The position numbers were made by a program, and so were the translations under genes. A DNA stretch of 64,000 nt, from positions 1,665,803-1,729,802 of the forward strand of contig NC_087380.1 of NCBI RefSeq assembly GCF_963675165.1, read 5' to 3'. Positions 37,956 through 50,651 of this stretch are shown here, in pieces; position 1 is the first letter of the stretch, and every line of letters begins with the position of its first letter. The notes under the pieces are model-generated. The model was not told the origin of the DNA. It made no database searches and worked only from the letters and a program-made list of their open reading frames with translations. This DNA comes from Halichondria panicea (lineage: Eukaryota; Porifera; Demospongiae; Suberitida; Halichondriidae).

Positions 37956-40900
37956 ATGCAGGCACATGCAGTGTCAGTGTTAGTGGTTTTGGTAGCATTG
38001 TCAGCTACTCCAATAGAACCAGCAATACTCACTCTGACCACCAACTCATCTGAAAACTGTGGCAAAGGACTCACTCATAATGGAGTGTTTGTGCTGGTGG
38101 AGTATCGTTTGATAGAGACACAACCTAGCCCATGGACGCTCCTTCAGAGTATTAGCTTGAATGCTACAGGTTTGCCTATAATATATACAACAGCTAGATC
38201 TATACCTATATGTATTATGTTCCACAATCATACAGTTGGCTTCACGAAATCCCAGATAGATATTATTACACCTGGAAATCTTCTGCCAAATGACACGATA
38301 CAGCTGCGGATCGTTCAGCCAGAACATGGTGGTGGTTCCTGTAACTGCTGGGGAGTGGACGAACTGAGTTTTACATCAACTAATGGAAGCAGTGTCAATG
38401 TTTCTTGGTAAGTAGATCACATGGCTTGATTATCATGGTGTATAAGTGTTTACTATAAATTATACCCATAGTCAGGACTGTTGTGCATCTAGTAGTCCGC
38501 CGATGGATAGTGATATCGAGAGTGACTACCCTGTACCGTTCTGTGGTGGCAGTGCCAGTGTACCGAGAGGAGTGGTCTTTCCTCCCGTGGGCCTGAGTGG
38601 CTCAGAAATACTATCGGAGTGTCCATTGAATTCTGTGTTAGTTGATGACAAAGGACAGCCTCCAACTAATTGCTCAAATGAAGAGCCAAGAATGTAAGTG
38701 TCTAAATGTTGTTGCCTGAGAGTTGTGCAATATATAGTAACTGTTCGTTCTCACAGGGAGATATCATTTGAGCTGAATGTCAAACCGATTGATTGTTCTC
38801 CCAGAGGCTTTGATGAGGGTGTTGAGATTTCAGTTGGCGGCTGGGAGAATAATGGCCAATGGATACCATTAATGTATGTTGCAAACACTATTGATAGAAT
38901 ACCAGATCGACTCAATATCAATATTGGTGCCATAAATGGGAGTACAGTCAAAATCAGAGGCTACGATGTCCCCTACCACTTACGAAGTGAACCAGAGGAA
39001 ATTTTTTTCAATTTAACAGTTTGTGGTGCAGCTGTCCTGAGGAATGGTATTCGAATAAGGTGGCTTCAAACTGGTGCAATGTACCTCAGTGAGGAAAGCT
39101 ATTTGAGGGATGTTGTGACGCTGAACAATGTATTTCAGAATAGTATTCTGCTAAATAGCACCAATTTTACCCTGCGCAATAGTGAAGTCCCAACATCGTC
39201 GACTATTGATTGTGTTCGCCCATTTAACGGTATCATTGCCATTTCAACTAATGGAGCAATAATTTTTGGAGCATTGTGTGAAACAGAAGATTGTAAAATT
39301 AAGAACAGAGTAATAACAGCAAGTAGAATTGCCACCACCATCCCACTAGACACCAGTGAATATAACTCGAAAACTCCCACTTTCACTGAACAGCCTACCA
39401 TGGCTATCACGGAGCAGGCTACCACTGAACAGCCTACCATGGCTACCACGGAGCACGCTACCACTGAACAGCCTACCATGGCTACCACTGAGCAGGCTAC
39501 CACTGAACAGCCTACCATGGCTACCACTGAGCACGCTACCACTGAACAACCTACCATGGTTGCCACGGAGCAGGCTACCACTGAACAGCCTACCATGGCT
39601 ACCACGGAGCAGGCTACCACTGAACAGCCTACCATGGCTACCACGGAGCAGGCTACCACTGAACAACCTACCATGGTTACCACGGAGCAGGCTACCACTG
39701 AACAGCCTATCATGGCTACCACGGAGCAGGCTACAACTGAACAGCCTACCATGGCTACCACGGAGCAGGCTACCACTGAGCAGGTTACCATGGTTACCAC
39801 GGAGCAGGCTACCACTGAACAGCCTATCATGGCTACCACTGAGCAGGTTACCATGGCTACCACGGAGCCGGCTACCACTGAACAGCCTACCATGGTTACG
39901 ACGGAGCAGGCTACCACTGAACAGCCTACCATGGCTACCATGGAGCAGGCTACCACTGAACAGGTTACCATAGCTATGGCAAATCTAGCAAGTGCATTCT
40001 CAAATTTATCAAAATTGGTGAGAGTCTATATAATTTCATATTCATAAACATTTTGTGGTGCGTTTCTTCAGGTAAACAACGATAAGGAATTAATGGCGAT
40101 TGACACACAGGTGAGTGCCAACTTTCCCCTCCCACACACGTTCATTTTAAGTGTAGGTTGCTTGTATGTATACACACATCCTCCTACTCATTGTATACAC
40201 ACATCCTCCTACTCATCGTATACACACATCCTCCTACTCATTGCATACACACATCCTCCTACTCATTGTATACACACATCCTCCTACTCATTGTGTACAC
40301 ACATCCTCCTACTCATTGTGTACACACATCCTCCTACTCATTGTGTACACACATCCTCATACTCATTGTATACACACATCCTCCTACTCATTGTATACAC
40401 ACATCCTCCTACTCATTGTGTACACACATCCTCATACTCATTGTATACACACATCCTCCTACTCATTGTGTACACACATCCTCCTACTCATTGTGTACAC
40501 ACATCCTCATACTCATTGTATACACACATCCTCCTACTCATTGTATACACACATCCTCCTACTCATTGTATACACACATCCTCCTCACTTGCATGCGTGT
40601 ATACGTAAGATCATGCACTTGTCTATATAGTTATGTACACACACAGCCTCTCTTTCTCATGTATTGTATACACTGATGCAGCCTCTTTCTCATGCAACCA
40701 TCGTTGTATATACATTACATGCATGCATCCAGCCTCTTTCTCATGCAATTAGCATTGTATATACATTACATGCATGCATCCAGCCTCTTTCTCATGCAAC
40801 CAGCGTTGTATATACATTACATGCATGCATCCAGCCTCTTTCTCATGCAACCAGCGTTGTATATACATTACATGCATGCATCCAGCCTCTTTCTCATGCA

Positions 40901-43900
40901 ATCAGCGTTGTATATACATTACATGCATGCATCCAGCCTCTTTCTCATGCATTGTATATTCATATACACACATGCAGCCTCCTGCACAAGCTGCTATGTC
41001 TCTGAGGATGGTGATAGAAAGTGCTCAAGTTGTCGAGACAGCCATCGCATATCTTCTGAGCAGGATAGTCATCAGAGCTATGGATGTTAGTAGTCCTCAA
41101 TAATTTGCCAGGGTAAAAGATTACGTTATATTGGATCTCCCACTCTAATGTGATTATGATTTATTTAGGTTGTGGTGGATATCGTCGACACACTAATTAA
41201 TAGAACATTCATCAATGAACAGGTTTGTAAAAGCGAAGATACCGTATAGAGGGAGCCGCAAAAATGCCTTTAGAAAGGTTATTTTTGCGGAATAGCAGCC
41301 TTTTTGCAGCATGCATGCAATATTAAATTCGTGGGTATAAATGTTTGCGGTATTATGCTTAATCAGCAAAAACCACAAACATATATAACCTCGAAATATA
41401 CTCGCTACGGTACTTTGATTTCAATCACTTTCTCATGTGTACACACACACAGTCCAACACTATCGCTGGCAGTACTCTGTTAGCTACTGTCGGGAGTCTG
41501 GCCCTCAACGTACTACCTCCAGACACGAACATCAATACACAAAACATAGGTACGGTACTTGCTCTGGTTTACTGTTTACTTTGGCACAAAAGCCAATCTT
41601 TGGGCCCACATTCCTTAATAATAATTATGGTATTGGTGCACTATGCTCTAATTACACAGCTCATTGAAGACAAAGATGTCTTAGTTTTCATTCCACAATT
41701 ATTACTGATTGAGCTAGGAATTTCCCACTACTGTTTTGGAGGTGTCTAGAAGCCCAATTAAGGTACTGCTTATAGTATTCCGAGCGTAGCAAGGGTACTA
41801 TATATACATGTACCTGAGGGCTTCTAATTACATGGACGCCGATAAAACATTGTAATTTGTTTTTCGTCATTAATTTCCCCAGAATTATTTGTGTTTGAGA
41901 CACAAGTGGACAATAAAGATAGATACTTCACTAGTATTAATGCGCGTAACATCTCTATTCAAGTGCCCACTGAGTTAGTGAGGATGGTAGCTAATGGAAC
42001 AACTGGAACAACTGTGGCCTCAGTCTACTACAGGAACATGAGTGGACTGCTGCCCGGGACTCTGCTGGGAGAGAGGGACACTGTGTTAGCATCTCCAGTG
42101 GTCTCCACCAGTCTGCAGTGTGGGGACAAGATTTGTGACACAACTAACATTCAGCTCAGTCAGCCAGTCATTGTCACACTGAAACACAGCAAATATGCAC
42201 AAGTAAGGCTTGCATGGTAGTCGATCTTATCTAACACTTGTATTGATTTGTCGATTATACAGGCTGTTATTGAAAAACATGATACCAATGAAGCAACTTG
42301 TGTATTCTGGGAATTTATAACTGCCAGGTATTGTAGTCTATAGAGGTGCATATAATTTATGGTTTCCACATATGCAGTAGTGAAAATCCTCTGGCCAATG
42401 GACGATGGAACACTGAAGGATGTGTGAGAAATGACAAACTCTCCAACTCCACACAGACGGTGTGTGAGTGCACACATCTCACCAACTTTGCCATTCTCCT
42501 CAGTGCACGGCCACTCAACCTACCCTCTGGTGTGGCACTGTCTCTCTCAATCATTGGCTACATTGGAGTGTCTCTATCTGTGATTGCCATGTTGGCCACT
42601 ATTATGGCCTTGGTCATTCTTAGGTGAGTTAATTATACTGTGGAGTGTTTCAATTGACAATAATTATATAGGACCTTGTGGAACATGCGCAACTACATCC
42701 ACATCAACCTATGTGTGAGTCTAATTCTGGCACAACTGATGTTTGTGATTGGGGTGACCCCTCACGGAGGAGGAGGTGTGGTGGATCCTGGTTGTCGGAC
42801 AGCAGCAGTTCTCATGCACTACTTGTTCCTGGTGTCCTTCATGTGGATGCTCATGGAGGGGGTGGTCTTGTATCTGGTCCTTGTCAAAGTCTTCGTAAAA
42901 GAACATGAACGGAAATACATTTTCAGCTTCACTATTGTCAGCTATGGTATGTGTAAATTCAACTGACATTGTTCATCCTCTCCCTATAGGTGCCCCTGTA
43001 CTGTACATGGCCCTCTGTATTCCATTGGGCTTTGCTCTATCTGGCCTGGAGGATAGCTATGGCTATCAGCTGGTCAACAGCAATACAACTACCATAGTGT
43101 GAGTTTAGTCGCTCTCTTATCGAGACCCAAGTATGCATGTGTGCGTACGTATACGGTTGTACATGCATACACCAATCTTTATGTTGATATTCATGATGGA
43201 GTGTCCTCTAAAGGAGCGTTGGTAATATACCAGTTAAGTGCATGTCATTCCTATGTTTTCCGGCTGTGTCTGCCTTGAGCGACCCCATGCAGAGTCAAGT
43301 TATATGATTTTCTCACCAATTTCACACTATAATTATAATTATACCTGTACTTGTGTTTGCAGCTGCTGGTTGAACCCCATCACTAACTTTATTCTGACGT
43401 TCATTGTGCCAGTGGTGGTGATTCTCTTGGTGAATGTCGGCTTCTTTATCATGGCAATAGTTATCATGCGGAGACACCAAAAAAGGCAAGGGAAGACACA
43501 GGAAGTGAGGTATGTGGCTATGTATATGATACTGACCAGGAGTTCATTAATGAACTCTTGTATAGACACATAATTATTTGCACTGTGCTTGAAGTGTTTC
43601 TGATATATACATGCAGTTCTTGGTTGAAGACCTCTGTGTCACTGGTCACTGTCATGGGACTGACATGGATAACTGGTGAGAATAATATAATATGTGAGAT
43701 TTTGATGCCATTATCAACACACGCAGGTGTTCTGGTGTTCGAGGTCCCTGCTCTACTACCAGTGTCGTACATCTTCACGATCTTCGTTTCATTCCAAGGA
43801 GTGGCCATTTTCATACTTTTTGTGCCTCTCTCTGTGCCAGTGAGGGATGCGTACTCCAACTGGTTGAAGGAAAAGTTGGCAAAGCATCGATATCAATTTC

Positions 43901-44287
43901 ATTTTAAAAGCACCAAGGTATATCACTAACAAATCCGATCGTAATTACATGCCAGTGTATATAATTAGCTATGTACATTATTCTGCACTTCAGTGTGCCA
44001 CTCTCAGCAGTGTCAACACCAATGTTACCTCTCCATCTTTGGATAGTTCGTTGAAACTGGAGTCTAATATATTCAACTCGACCATGGAAAGAGAGTCAGG
44101 TGTGTGTTTGCACAACTTAGAAGATGTTTGTAACATAACAATTGAGCTTGGTGTAACTTGTATATATATAGGCACCCTCCACCATGCATGGCCTCATTGT
44201 ATAGTTATATTCGCATTTCTTCTAGTACTGGCCAAAGCTACATGTAAAAATGATACACATGCATGGTGTTTTGACCCCATATATTAA
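37956..44287 (+). CDS. Adhesion-type GPCR with mucin-like stalk, GAIN/GPS and 7TM (1288 aa, 17 exons)
   Basis: Exons: 37956-38407, 38472-38693, 38757-40017, 40072-40110, 40978-41085, 41169-41222, 41453-41549, 41883-42202, 42263-42327, 42378-42623, 42672-42946, 42990-43098, 43363-43509, 43617-43675, 43727-43917, 43994-44099, 44172-44287; sum 3867 nt in frame. A signal peptide is at about 1-20. The N-terminal segment ends in CNCWGVDELSF, reminiscent of reelin-type sandwiches but unassigned. Residues about 435-630 are Thr/Glu/Gln repeats. A GAIN-like region leads to a GPS with the Cys/Trp pattern and CECTHLTNFAIL, where self-cleavage occurs between Leu and Thr. Seven hydrophobic spans follow with family-B2 features (NYIHINLCVS, LMEGVVLYL, GLTWITG). 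The tail has an extra hydrophobic stretch. It is expected to be a cell-surface receptor; the ligand is unknown. The 40978-41085 donor (GTTAGT) is weak, and the last intron could be retained without frame change. Confidence 0.88.
39386..39975 (+). repeat. 39-bp coding minisatellite (13-aa TTEQPTMATTEQA unit)
   Basis: About 15 tandem units of a 39-bp repeat encode Ala-Thr-Thr-Glu-Gln-Pro-Thr-Met-Ala-Thr-Thr-Glu-Gln with few substitutions. The Thr-rich sequence suggests an O-glycosylated stalk. The unit length is a multiple of three, so copy-number change keeps frame. Confidence 0.93.
40165..40588. repeat. 25-bp intronic minisatellite
   Basis: About 16-17 tandem units of TATACACACATCCTCCTACT CATTG, with variants CATA/CCTA and TGTA/TGTG. 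It lies in the intron between GPCR exons 4 and 5. Its lack of stops in several frames is a consequence of repetition. Confidence 0.95.
40681..40960. repeat. 51-bp intronic minisatellite
   Basis: Unit starts recur at 40681, 40732, 40783, 40834, 40885 and 40936, each GCCTCTTTCTCATGC followed by a TATATACATTACATGCATGC segment. It fills the rest of the intron before GPCR exon 5 at 40978. Confidence 0.95.
41240..41412. mobile_element. TACCGTATAG-family MITE in a GPCR intron
   Basis: 173 bp with left end TACCGTATAGAGGGAG and right end CTCGAAATATACTCGCTACGGTA with small differences. It has interior TTTTTGCGG / CAGCAAAAACC phrases. Same family as 13001-13334, more diverged. Confidence 0.75.
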
Positions 44288-44299
44288 TTCTACATAATC

Positions 44300-44305
44300 A
44301 ATAAA
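44300..44305 (+). terminator. Poly(A) signal AATAAA of the GPCR gene
   Basis: AATAAA begins 13 bp after the GPCR stop codon. The convergent RhoBTB gene ends about 780 bp further on. Confidence 0.6.
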
Positions 44306-45086
44306 GGTTGTCTTCGTATATCTAACTAAGGTTTTGAACCATTGATGCATTTTAAAGGTTCATTATTATGCTCCTATCTTACTCTACTCATGCATAATTA
44401 TGTCATGCAGGGTTTGCCAATCATAGTGTGATGGAATTATCTGAAGAATGTAAGGAACGTTAGTCATGCAAGCCAAACTCATTCAGAATCTACATCATGT
44501 ACTGTATATATACAATAGCAAAATAATTTTGCATGTTTTATTAATTAGTATGAACAGACATTACTTATAGTAGAAGCAGATCGTTACTATAGTAGCTATG
44601 CCATAATGTTGATTGTAATTGTACACAACATTTTTATGAGGCTCTATAATTATCAATGTTTATAATTATTATCAATGTTTTGTGTATGTTTTGTACCCTT
44701 TGCGTGCATGCATGTAAACCTTAATACTAAAATAATGATGAAATTGAAATGTGAATTACTAGTCGATCATTGGTAAAGATCATTAACTAAACAAAGGATA
44801 TTTTAAAGAGTAAAGGTCATTAACGAAACAATCTGTAAATTAATTCAGCTTATTTATTCAACACTTTTTTCAAGCTATTATAATCAACAACAAAAGTTGG
44901 TGATCAATATAGCAAGTGAGCATGCATGCATATCAATTATATTATAAATTGGAGAAAAACGTTTATGGACGTCTTGAGATCGTAAAAAAACGTTTATGGA
45001 CGTCTTGCAGATTGTAATAAAAATGTGCATGGAATAAAAATCAATGAAACACAAAATGCTAACACAAACAGAGTGACAGGTTCAGT
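44306..45086. other. Convergent intergenic region with remnants of the duplicated unit
   Basis: 44440-44620 matches the spacer at about 37465-37660 (CTGAAGAATGTAAGGAACGT, then GAACAGACATTACTTATA). 44680-44840 matches the PH/WW/Gly-rich gene 3' flank (ATGTTTTGTACCCTTTGCGT, then GGTAAAGATCATTAACTAAA). 44935-45010 holds a doubled AAAACGTTTATGGACGTCTTG phrase, single at about 51132. No gene. Confidence 0.65.
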
Positions 45087-48000
45087 CTATTTGAACAGTC
45101 GGGAGAGTCCTCGTCTCTTGTGGCTCTTGACAGCTGCTCCATTGTCCGATGTCCTGGAGGGGTCACCTGTACGAGGGGGGGTGGTTGTAATGCATGGTGG
45201 GGGGTATATGGTATAGTACAGTGACACCTGTGTCTATAGTGGCAGTGGTTGTATAATAGGTGGCCCTACAACACAGGTCCAAATAACTTGTAACGGCCGC
45301 GTGAGCTTGAGAAAACTTAACTAACATATTATTATAAAGTACTGCCTATTCATCAGCCCACCCCCCTGAACTAAACCACACCCACCTGACTCCTCCCCCT
45401 CAGTATTGAGGTACTTGGTCTTATACTCGTTCATAGCGGCCTCGTAACATGGCCATCGATGCTCCTTCACATAAGAGAGGTTGTCTTCGCCCAATTGCAG
45501 GAATTGTTCGTTTCCCTTAAAAACATCGAAATTGCTTGAGATGAAGTGGAGGCACCAACTGCTGAGTTGAGACGCGTTGTGCAGCTGTGAGAAGAGCAGG
45601 AGTCCTGTGTGTGGGTATGTGTGTGTGTGTGGGGGGGAGTGGGCGAGTAGGTAGTATATTAATTTTGGAGCAAGCAAATTTCTGTCAACATAAATATTTC
45701 ACAATATAAAATTTCACATGCTATAAACAAAGCATTGAGTATACAGAACGTGCTATAATATAATATTTTTGCAACAAAATCACTGATTACTAGTCAATAT
45801 GCACGTATATGTGTACATGTATATGTACAGCCATTAGTGTCAGTTGCTTGGGCTGGTAACTCAATGAATGAATGACCTCACCTATAACGTCAACGTCAGC
45901 CTTTGCAATGGAATGTTTAGTGGCCCTCTCCACATGCTTGGAGATGTACAGTTCACAGAGTGACATCAGCCGACTCATCACGTACCTGTTGTGAGGGAGG
46001 AGTCAGCAATGCAAGTGAAACACATCACGTGAAGAATTGAACTCTGAAAATACAATTAATGTCTTTATTTGCTCTATATACATGTATGAGGGGTTGGGAT
46101 GTCTAGAAAAATGCATTCATGACATTGAGTATTATAATCATTAAAGAATTGCTTAAATGTAACAGAGCTTTATACGCTTTCAGGAAACCATCTTTGGTCC
46201 ATGCAGTATATACATGCAATAAAGCCACTAACTATTAACAGACATCCTGTACACTAACAGTGGCTATAATTATATGCACGTGCACAGTAGAAGTCTACTA
46301 AAACCATGACAACTCCACTCAAAAATGTTCCCTTCACCTGTCAGCCAGCTTCAATATTTCCATAGAGTTCCCCTCCTCAATGGGGGCGTGGTCAGTGTAC
46401 AGGTACTCTAGGAAACACACAAACGTGTCCAATGGGATATCAGGGATGGATATCTGGGTAGGGGGGAGGTTAAAGGTCACTGTGTGGTAATCGGTTGCAA
46501 TTCAATAGCAGTAGTAGTAGTAACGTAACATAATATGTCTGTGACTTAATAGTGATATTAGGAACAGAAAACAGTTGCATCACAACGCACGCTATTAGGG
46601 AGTTGAAATCAATTAATTTGTGCGTGCTGAATTCAGCTATAATAAGGATTACATATGTACAAAGTAGTGTCGGTAAAAAAAGTATACTTAAATTGTGATT
46701 CGTTATATCTATGACCGGTGACATACTTGGTTAGCTGTGCTCTCTTGGAAGGCTCCAGACAACATGGCTGACATGACCTCACATCGTGTGGTCAGTACTA
46801 GTCGATGGGCAGGGACAACCACACCCTCCACCAGGAAACACACGTCAGAGAACAGTCCCTGTGTGTGTGTGTGTGTGTGTGTGTCTTTGCTTGAGGAAAT
46901 GCTACAAAAGATAACCAAATACAGGCACTTAAAAATCAATTATGATATGCACACACTTACATGTGCAATTAACTAACCTCAAATCACTTCCACAAAAACA
47001 CGCGTACCTTGTTGAGAAATAGTTGTTTTGCGACGCTGACATTTCTATCGTTCAACCACATTCCAATTTTCTGATTCAGAAACTCCTCCCCTTTACGAGC
47101 ATTCTCACACAAGAGCCCTAACTCAGGCAAATTTAGCAGCTGAGAAATCTTGATTGTTTCGTCGATACCGTCGCTCTCTTTGTTGAGTTCCACCACTCCA
47201 GTGTAGAGGAACGTTAGGGTACGAGATAGCGCCAGCTCCGTCACCAGAGAGGGGTCAAAGGTCACCTCTGTCACCTGCCTACCGTCTGAGCAAGGTCTAT
47301 AGCGAACAGAAATGAATTACAAGTGTAGCCTACAATGTACATGTTACCATGCTTCACAACTAAAGATGAAAGCACCGCGGGTGCTGCTACCTCGGTGCAT
47401 GGAGATGCCAAAGCAACACATAGCATAAAGCTACTAATAGCTTTTATACTGATGAACATTTTTGCAATAATTATTTTGCTGCATGCAAACTCAAAGAGTG
47501 GGTAATGATCGACCATGATTGTTGTTAAAACGATCGATGCCAAAAGTTCAACTAAAATTAATGGCTGCCATCAGCAGAGCCTTGCAGCTCTCTTCCTCAC
47601 TCTAACAGCTACCAATAGCTAGCGTTCTAGTGCAGAGCTAACTACTAAGTAGAGTAGTAACACTCGGTAAACAAGTTTTGCTACGTGCTCTTCTGAAAAG
47701 GCTGCAAATTGCATTCCAAGTAAGCAAAACTAGAGAACGAAGCATTATTTTGCAAATCCACGAATTAAAATCCAAGTAAACATGACTAGAGCCTATAGAA
47801 ACTCTTACTTGCACTTGATTCATCCTTAAACAGCTGTAGCAGTCTACACACACACACAGACACACAAACACACTACCGTATACCTCGCTTGCGCATGCGC
47901 AGGCATAATGAGCATCAATAATTATAAGGTAGCGTACATATTTCAGACATAATGTGGACACAATGGCTTAATAACATTTTCAGACGAAGTGTGTACACTG

Positions 48001-50651
48001 TTCTTACCTGTCGTCAATGTGTAGCATTCCCTCAAGCTGCCCCGAGTTGACCATCTCCATGGTAACGTTCATTAGTCGTGCCTTGCCACACCCATCATAC
48101 AGGTTGTCAACCTGGGAGAGGGGCACTTGACCAAATTATAACACTCTCACAGAAAATTTTTATTACACAAAGTTAGTTTGCAGAAGTGGGACAATTAATA
48201 AAGTGTAGGCATTATCCCTATAAAACACAGCCATGGTTAAAGTGCCTCAAAGTCTCCATAGCATGTGTTTGGACCTATGCTAGCATCACACCTCTTTATT
48301 AGAGCCACTGTTGTCGGTCTGCCCATATGCAGGTGACCACTATTACAATGATTCAGGTATACACCATCGATACATATAGAGGCCTGGAATCAACAATCAA
48401 CGCTAACACCATGCAACCATAGCATTCGCCGAGATTTACTATAAGCCTCACCTTAACTTTCTGAGTCACCCCGAGCAGCTGTCTAAACAGATCTGAAGCA
48501 GATGCCAGCACATAGCGATGGGCATGATACGTCTTGCCCTCCAGTCTCAAGACTACGTCCGAATGAGACGGGTTGTCTATCGTTTTTGCCCAATCAGCGG
48601 AAAAAGTTGAAGACGGGACTTTTATCTCCACTGTTTTTTTATTGGCCGGTGGTTGAGGGGGCGGGGGGATGTAAGATCCACCGACATTCGTGTAAAATTG
48701 GGAGTATCTGCAAGGAGAGTTACAAGGTGACATTAATTAGTCTTATAGCAAACCAGATTTGAAACCTATCTAGAAATTAAAATGCATGTATAGCTGGGCG
48801 TCCCCTGGCCAACTGTTCTGACGAGTGGCCATATCTTGTTTCCACGTTTTTTTATGTTTCCCCCGGCCAATCCTAGCAATTTTCACATTGTAAATGTTTT
48901 TCTAGTCGGATTTATCACAAAATTATGGGAAGATCAACCTCAACACTTATTAGGCAGGTATATACAATCAGAAATTCTACCACGTGCGTGTATGCTTGCG
49001 CAATTACATATGTAACTATAACCGCACTGTTTGAGTGTGGTTGTAAAGCCACATGAAATGAGGGTATTTTTTACGTTCTCGAAAAACAATAACCATACGG
49101 TTCTTTGGGTTATAATTATATTATATAGTACATACTCCTGGTGACTACAATTAATAGACAATGTAAATCAATACTTATTTTTCACCTACCGTTTCCATGG
49201 CAGTACAAATCTACGTTTTATCCCCGCCCTCAAACAAGCATCCATTGCCTCCATCACACCAAATCCTGTTACAGTACTTGCCTCATAGTAACCCACCGCT
49301 CCTGAGGGGGAGGGGCATACAGTTATCGTACAGCGGGTTCTTTTCGTATGGTGGACATTTCATATTATTATCGTTGTAGAGCATCATACGAAAATATAAC
49401 TATCCAGAGCTGTACAAATATTCAAATACGAAATATTGAATTGGGCAGTTCATAAAACAATTTGCACCAACAAAATTACCCGCTATACGGTATCAGATAC
49501 ACTCACATCCCCTTGGATTCCTTTAATTAAAAGTGATCAATTTTATTACCGTAGACACTTTTAGGTGCGATAATCTATCTAAAAGATCACCTCTCTATAA
49601 TTATTACAGCTATACTCGCTAGACAGACACTTCACTGTCAGAGTGTCAGTACATGTAGAAAATGTATAATATGCCAGTAAATTCTTCACCAATATCTTTT
49701 GCCAGTTGCAGAGCATCTTCGTGGCGGACCTCAGTGTAGCCACCATTGACCTCTTGACCTCTGAGGTCATACTTGAGCCCTAGTAGCAGCACGGGTTTGT
49801 TGGGACAATAATGATGAATTTCAGGTAACCACTTCTCTTTGATGTTGGTCAATGAACTGGGGTCTTTGACACAAAATGCAACGAGGAAAACATCAGTATC
49901 GGGGTACTGCAATGGGCGGAGCCTAGCGTAGTCTTCGTGGCCGGCTGCATTATAGGGAATAATTATGCATAACCAGGCCAGAAAATGTATTATACTTTTT
50001 CAAGGGTCAAGAGTCAGTTACATAGGCCACTCCAAATGAGACAGTACCGTACTTTCCTGTCTGCTGTAAAAAAATATGCACTTATCCATGCATTACGATC
50101 ATAACTTTGTGACATCATTGTGATGAATTTCAAGAACAACAATTCAACATGCACTGCCAGAGGGGAGGTACGACATGTAGGATTAGATGCAATTGGCAAT
50201 TTTGCTGAGTCAGCAAATATGTTCAGATACAAGAAAAACAACAGGTAGCAGGATCACTTCTATATGCTGTTAGTTCTCAGACACATGAGCATGTAGCTTC
50301 ACATATTTGCTGACTCGACAATAATTGTGATTGTTATCAATTGCTCTCAATTGCTCCTACATATCGATCACAGCAGCTAGGAAGAGGGCAAAGGACGGGA
50401 AAATACAGTCTCATTTGAAATATTAATGGCTATTATAATTATTTTACCGAGTAATACCGTAAACCACAATCATACAGTTTCGGGTTTGTTAGATACGTAC
50501 GTGTATCCCATAGCACCACTTCGACTGGTTTTCCATCCACCACAACCGCATAAACAGCGCTGCCAGGAAAGTCATTGGAGCACCATTGTACGAGAAAACG
50601 TGATTTACCCACTTCATAATCTCCAACTATGACCACCTTCACACGTTGCAT
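45087..50651 (-). CDS. RHOBTB: RhoBTB-family protein, paralogue 1 (605 aa, 11 exons)
   Basis: Exons in transcript order: 50651-50501, 49944-49690, 49301-49190, 48707-48452, 48111-48008, 47296-47008, 46858-46727, 46453-46338, 45985-45882, 45604-45386, 45166-45087; sum 1818 nt. A Rho/Rac-like GTPase domain is at about 1-173 with P-loop [16 protein letters not shown] follows at about 185, then a BTB domain split by a charged insert, a second BTB ([12 protein letters not shown]...PAHRLVL) from about 390, and a C-terminal helical region ending [13 protein letters not shown]. This order is specific to RhoBTB proteins, which act as Cullin-3 substrate adaptors. The GTPase part is degenerate: the switch I segment between NDFPG and VVVDGKPV is shortened, the G3 motif reads DTPGHE, and G4 reads LKYD. 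ATG 50651 aligns with the paralogue's start; the reading frame upstream has only TTG. Confidence 0.9.
46861..46884. repeat. (GT)n tract abutting the RhoBTB exon 7 acceptor
   Basis: On the minus strand this is a CA run ending CACAG directly before exon 7 (46858). The paralogue has a longer tract at 53427-53487, and the exon 10 acceptors (after 45604 and 51838) have similar runs. Confidence 0.85.
47364..47909 (-). mobile_element. Repeat family A, intact copy in a RhoBTB1 intron
   Basis: 546 bp from GATGAAAGCACCGCGGGTGC to TACCTCGCTTGCGCATGCGC then AGGCATAATG. It lies between exons 5 and 6 and is absent from the corresponding intron of paralogue 2, which carries a different nest of elements. 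No ORF. Confidence 0.75.
49325..49492. mobile_element. TATAGCGGGT-family MITE in a RhoBTB1 intron
   Basis: 168 bp with left TCGTACAGCGGGTTCTTTTCG and right ACCCGCTATACGGTA, plus interior TTTCGTATGGTGG / CATACGAAAATA. It lies between exons 2 and 3. Confidence 0.7.
50025..50420. repeat. Inverted-repeat element with CCAAATGAGAC / GTCTCATTTG ends in RhoBTB1 intron 1
   Basis: GGCCACTCCAAATGAGACAG at 50025 and ACAGTCTCATTTGAAAT near 50420 face each other. Inside, GCTGAGTCAGCAAATATG and CATATTTGCTGACTC form a second pair. The ends match those at about 27046 and 30870. Exact boundaries are not certain. Confidence 0.55.

Noticed and set aside
39135-39971. 278-residue minus-strand ORF rich in CSVVA repeats, and a plus-strand LPLNSLPWLP ORF
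   Set aside because: Alternative-frame readings of the 39-bp coding minisatellite. The Thr/Glu frame joins correctly to flanking GPCR exons.
40093-41005. Several ORFs of 110-170 residues made of THPPTHC or HACIQPLS repeats
   Set aside because: Intronic minisatellites whose unit lacks stops in several frames. They lie between two phase-matched GPCR exons.
46737-46976. Plus-strand ORFs opposite RhoBTB exon 7 (also 53279-53578)
   Set aside because: Antisense of the BTB2 exon plus the GT repeat. The minus-strand reading gives a clear BTB domain with splice sites.
49928-50501. Alternative RhoBTB1 exon 1-2 junction giving canonical DTAG
   Set aside because: It would need a non-GT donor after GATACA. 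The only GT donor (CACGTACGT) gives DTPG in both paralogues, so I report that reading and flag it for transcript checking.
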